Source: Diploptera punctata (taxonomy: Eukaryota > Arthropoda > Insecta > Blattodea > Blaberidae). Taken from it: a stretch of DNA of 64,000 bases. The position numbers and the translations under genes are program-made. The notes under the pieces are model-generated. The model made no database searches, was not told where the DNA came from, and worked only from the letters and a program-made list of their open reading frames with translations. The stretch spans positions 62,001 to 126,000 of the forward strand of contig JASPKZ010007528.1 of NCBI GenBank assembly GCA_030220185.1. Direction: 5' to 3'. This document shows, piece after piece, positions 60,913-64,000 of this stretch. Positions within the stretch are counted from its first letter, which is position 1; each line of letters begins with the position of its first letter.

Positions 60913-61503
60913 TTGGTGAGATAATTATTCGTAAAATTTTTGTGTTTTTTTTGTTTGTTTTGTATTTGTATTTCAGTAGACTGATACATGGCATAGAATC
61001 CCCATTGAATTTTTAGATGTACAAATCTTTTCTATTTTAATGTTTCATAGAGTTGAGAGTTAATAAATTATTGTTTTACGTTTAAATGTTATTGCAGAGT
61101 TAACATTATGTGAATTTTTAACAAAAAGTGATCTCGGCACATCCCAAACAATATGAACTGCATGCACACACACATACACACACACACATATATATATTTA
61201 TATACATACAATGGACATGATTTGTCTCTTGGGGTTGTCACAATGGGCACCAAGGCCTACATCTCACAGCAAGAGCAGCCTAGCACGAACATGCTAGCAT
61301 GTGTTTACCAATCAACCACTTACTGGCAACAACTTTCCAATCATTCAAACTACTGATCATTAGTTTGTGTTTATTAATTCTTGGATGTCGTGTAAAGAGA
61401 GATATCAGCAATAATATGAGTTTCTCACAGAAATACATTCATTTGGGTAACCATAAAGCATTGGGAGATACGAGCAGGGAAATGATATTTATGCACTCAA
61501 AGC
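60913..61503. other. No gene; CA/TA microsatellite at 61163-61205
   Basis: No coding evidence; the open frames at 61153 and 61299 have no domain. Confidence 0.4.
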
Positions 61504-61507
61504 TTAA

Positions 61508-62119
61508 CCTTCCGTCGGGCGCATCTGATCTGAGAGGCACAGGTTGTCAATTTTATCCCATTCCACTGTCATCAGACGGTGTTGACGACTGGGCATCCGA
61601 GTAGCTGTTTCTTTTTACCTGCTCTAAACAGCCATCCCACTCAGTTTGCTCTCGACCGTTACAACGGCGGGTTGCAAATATTTTGTTCAGAGAAGCTCAT
61701 TGCGCCCGAAGTCGTTACATTATTAAAGATGTGTATTTTAAAAATATTTGCAAAAGGAAAATGATTTATTTAACTTATTTAGACTAAACAATGTTATATT
61801 CTTGAATAATTTTGCTAAAAACAGACTAAATGTTGATAATGTGAACTATTTTCAGATATACTTGAACTGAACCTAACTTGTTCTTATTTTTATATCACGT
61901 TGTTTGAAAGGTTGTCAAAAATTTTCTTAAAATTTGTTTAATCAATATTATGTCCAAAAAAAGTTTTCTAGCAGCAAATTTTGAATATTTTATTCATTGG
62001 ACATCCCTAACAATAATATTTCTTCCACTTCTTGTTGTTTAGATCGGCAAACAGTTTGTTAAATGATTTTTTTAAGCATGTGCTGAACCTAAGTTCAGAA
62101 TATTGTGCCCGACGGAAGG
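61508..62119. mobile_element. piggyBac-like element, 612 bp, TTAA
   Basis: TTAA at 61504-61507 and 62120-62123; the termini CCTTCCGTCGGGC are perfect 13-bp inverted repeats. No transposase. TTAA target duplication is diagnostic of the piggyBac class. Confidence 0.85.
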
Positions 62120-62254
62120 TTAAAGGCTGTCCGCTCTTAAAGTAATCCTCATAAAAACAAAACCATGTGACCTGTTCGCTTTTCATTGGTTATTAATACC
62201 GACATATGATGTAGAAACAATAAATATGCAAGAAAGTAGTTCCCTTTATTAAAT

Positions 62255-62635
62255 TATCAAATAATGGCTCGACCAGTTATGGGAGTGAAGCGTGGACTAT
62301 AAAGACGAGAGATGAAAGCAGACTAACAGCTTGTGAGATGAAATTTATGCGCCGAACAGCTGACTACACCAAATGGGAAAATGTAGAAATCCTTCAAGAA
62401 CTTAACGTGTCACCAATACTGGACTACATCTCCAGATATCAGCTAAACTGGAAGGAACATGTCTCAAGAATGGCTAGATCCAGGACCCCCAAGGCAATAA
62501 TGAACTACTGTCCAAATGGGAAACGATCACTTGGTCGACCTATGAAAAGATGGCATGAAAACCGCTTTCTCAGGCCGTAACAGTTCTTCTAGGACTAATA
62601 CCTGGCGGCAGGATGATGATGATGATGATTAAATT
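62255..62635 (+). pseudogene. LINE RT C-terminus, second copy
   Basis: Same as 54720-55110 with small deletions (PVMGVKRGL frame break, then ACEMKFMRRTADYTKW, ISRYQLNWKEHVSRMARSRT, GRPMKRWHENRFLRP*) and GATGATGATGATGATT end. Confidence 0.85.
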
Positions 62636-62685
62636 AAAAATATCTCCTCTCACATATACATTTGGCGATTGAAAATTAACAATGT

Positions 62686-62812
62686 ATAAGAGAAAAATTC
62701 ACATTTAGATTCGAGTTTCTCAGGTAGCTCAGTGGTAGAGCATTCGCCTAGAAAGCCAAAGGTCCTGGGTTCAAACCCCAGTCTGAGCGTATAATATTTC
62801 TCTTCAAATATA
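62686..62812 (+). mobile_element. tRNA-core element alpha
   Basis: Leader TATAAGAGAAAAATTCACAT as at 16580 (reverse), tRNA-like core 62719-62787 with box A GTAGCTCAGTGGTAGAGC, box B GGTTCAAACCCC, acceptor CTCAGGT/GTCTGAG fully paired with wobbles; terminus TATTTCTCTTCAAATATAA. Confidence 0.75.
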
Positions 62813-62933
62813 ACCCATATTGTAGCTCACAGAGACTGAAGCATTGCAAAGATTTTAAATAAGAGTGTAGCCAATATGAACAACTCCCTCTATAATATTA
62901 TTATCAACAAAGAACATTAGCATCTCTCTACTG

Positions 62934-62963
62934 CTGATGATGGAATGAGGTCCGAAAGGCCTC
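62934..62963 (+). ncRNA. Stand-alone hammerhead ribozyme core, complete stem I
   Basis: ACTG, CTGATGA, stem II GGA/TCC, GAAA, stem III GGCC, TC, CAGT. ACTG and CAGT pair perfectly as stem I. Same plan as 53877 with different stems. Confidence 0.72.
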
Positions 62964-63265
62964 CAGTTGAAATTCAGCAAAGGCGACATCTAAACATTTT
63001 TTTTCTATTCTTAAATAATTATGTATTTAACATTACTGTATTCTCTCTTTATAAATTCATCCGGAACTTTTGTCTATCACAATCGTACATTTATCATAAG
63101 GAATAGAGTGTATTTATTTTAAATGTCTTTGAATCAACAACATGGTTGTAATTTTACAACATTTTAAGGTACAATGAGTTTTGTCAGACACTACATACAA
63201 ACAGCTGCAATCCAATATATTAAGTCTTTTTAAACCACTCTTGAGGTTGTTACATAAAAGGTTAA

Positions 63266-63961
63266 GGGGGGGGGTCATGGGTGAAATTTATATTTTCTAC
63301 ACCTTTAAGCTACGTATGCCCGTTCACGCCATAATATGTAAGATTATATTCAAGTTTCATCCTTATAGGCTTAAAGGTTTTTGAGTTATTCAAGAAAATC
63401 CATTTAAAAATTTGTATAATAAAATTTTTAATAACTCCCATAATTTTTTAGTAAATTTTTTAAATTTTTTTCTACACGACCACTGACTTATTTAGAACAA
63501 CACTGTACATTAACTTTTCTATATCATTATAATAAAGGAAGAAAAAAATATATATACATCCTCTGCATATGAACATTTTTTTTAAATTACTACCTATTTT
63601 ATTTTTTTATTTAAAAAACTATCAACGTTGTTTCAAAATTCATGCACAGAATTATTAGCCATAGTGTGTGGGACATGCAGTGAAAATTTCGTGCTTCTAT
63701 CGTTAAATTTGTGAATGCTATTTTTGATTTGAATGTATTGAAATGCAATGAAAATAAAAATATGGAAAAGCCAATTTGAAAGTTTGCATGCAGTTAAATT
63801 AGAATGTAGCGCCCTCCTACAGTCATTAGGGAGACTTACAAGCGCCACAGGACACTCAAACTTTGCCAACGTATACTTTAAGGTACGTAGTATTTTTAAT
63901 ACAAAAAACAAAAAGTGCTGAAGTTGATCGAAAATGTTGAAAATTTCACCCATCACCCCCC
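63266..63961. mobile_element. piggyBac-like element, 696 bp, TTAA
   Basis: TTAA at 63262-63265 and 63962-63965; ends GGGGGGGTCATGGGTGAAAT and complement of ATTTCACCCATCACCCCCC. No coding capacity recognised. Confidence 0.75.
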
Positions 63962-64000
63962 TTAAGATTATAAAATTGTACCCGAGATCTCAGTTGTCGT

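Noticed and set aside
61299..61604. 101-codon open frame
   Set aside because: Runs across the left border of the piggyBac-like element at 61508, so it cannot be one conserved gene.

Overview
The window looks like intergenic and intronic DNA from a large, repeat-rich insect genome. Evidence for an animal host is spliced genes with GT-AG introns, a ZAD C2H2 zinc-finger gene (an arthropod-expanded class), a ribosomal protein eS25 gene, tRNA-derived SINEs, truncated LINEs and many Penelope-like elements (PLEs). The LINE 3' reading frames resemble those I associate with cockroach and termite genomes, but that placement is an inference; there is nothing bacterial or viral-genomic here.

Only two host genes are supported. 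(1) A ZAD-C2H2 zinc-finger protein on the + strand, coding exons 7265-7428, 8124-8260 and 11071-12886, predicted 696 aa from the ATG at 7291. (2) RpS25 (eS25) on the - strand, coding exons 36373-36375 (the ATG alone), 35963-36058, 28570-28753 and 24648-24727, predicted 120 aa, with a TOP-like pyrimidine tract just upstream and AATAAA downstream. A degenerate C2H2 fragment at about 16040-16200 may be a relic of a second zinc-finger gene. Almost all other long ORFs are shadows or transposon remains.

Layout: 1-7.1 kb, AT-rich DNA with dispersed repeats, old SINE pieces and a LINE; 7.2-12.9 kb, the zinc-finger gene, whose introns hold SINE, LINE and PLE insertions; 13-24.5 kb, LINE, PLE, hAT, SINE and Harbinger-like insertions; 24.6-36.4 kb, RpS25 with introns full of mobile elements; 36.6-46.2 kb, a pile-up of PLEs and LINEs plus a 72-bp tandem repeat; 47-50.2 kb, PLEs and a Tigger/pogo-like element carrying a nested SINE and LINE; 50.5-64 kb, LINE tails, PLEs, tRNA-core elements and two piggyBac-like TTAA elements.

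The most interesting content is the PLE population. At least 20 copies from several diverged families are present. Many are inverted pairs with both 3' ends facing outward, and eleven I could measure (plus one 38-bp copy) sit between 10-17 bp target-site duplications. Most carry a hammerhead-ribozyme core just upstream of a conserved 3' motif, TATGAGGTGAG, which can pair with a downstream ACCTCATA. One family keeps the pairing with changed bases on both sides. Two further hammerhead cores stand alone, and one intact core lies in sense orientation inside an RpS25 intron. A second theme is short elements built of a tRNA-like core bracketed by inverted repeats. All calls are by eye from the sequence; no alignment, folding or database search was run.
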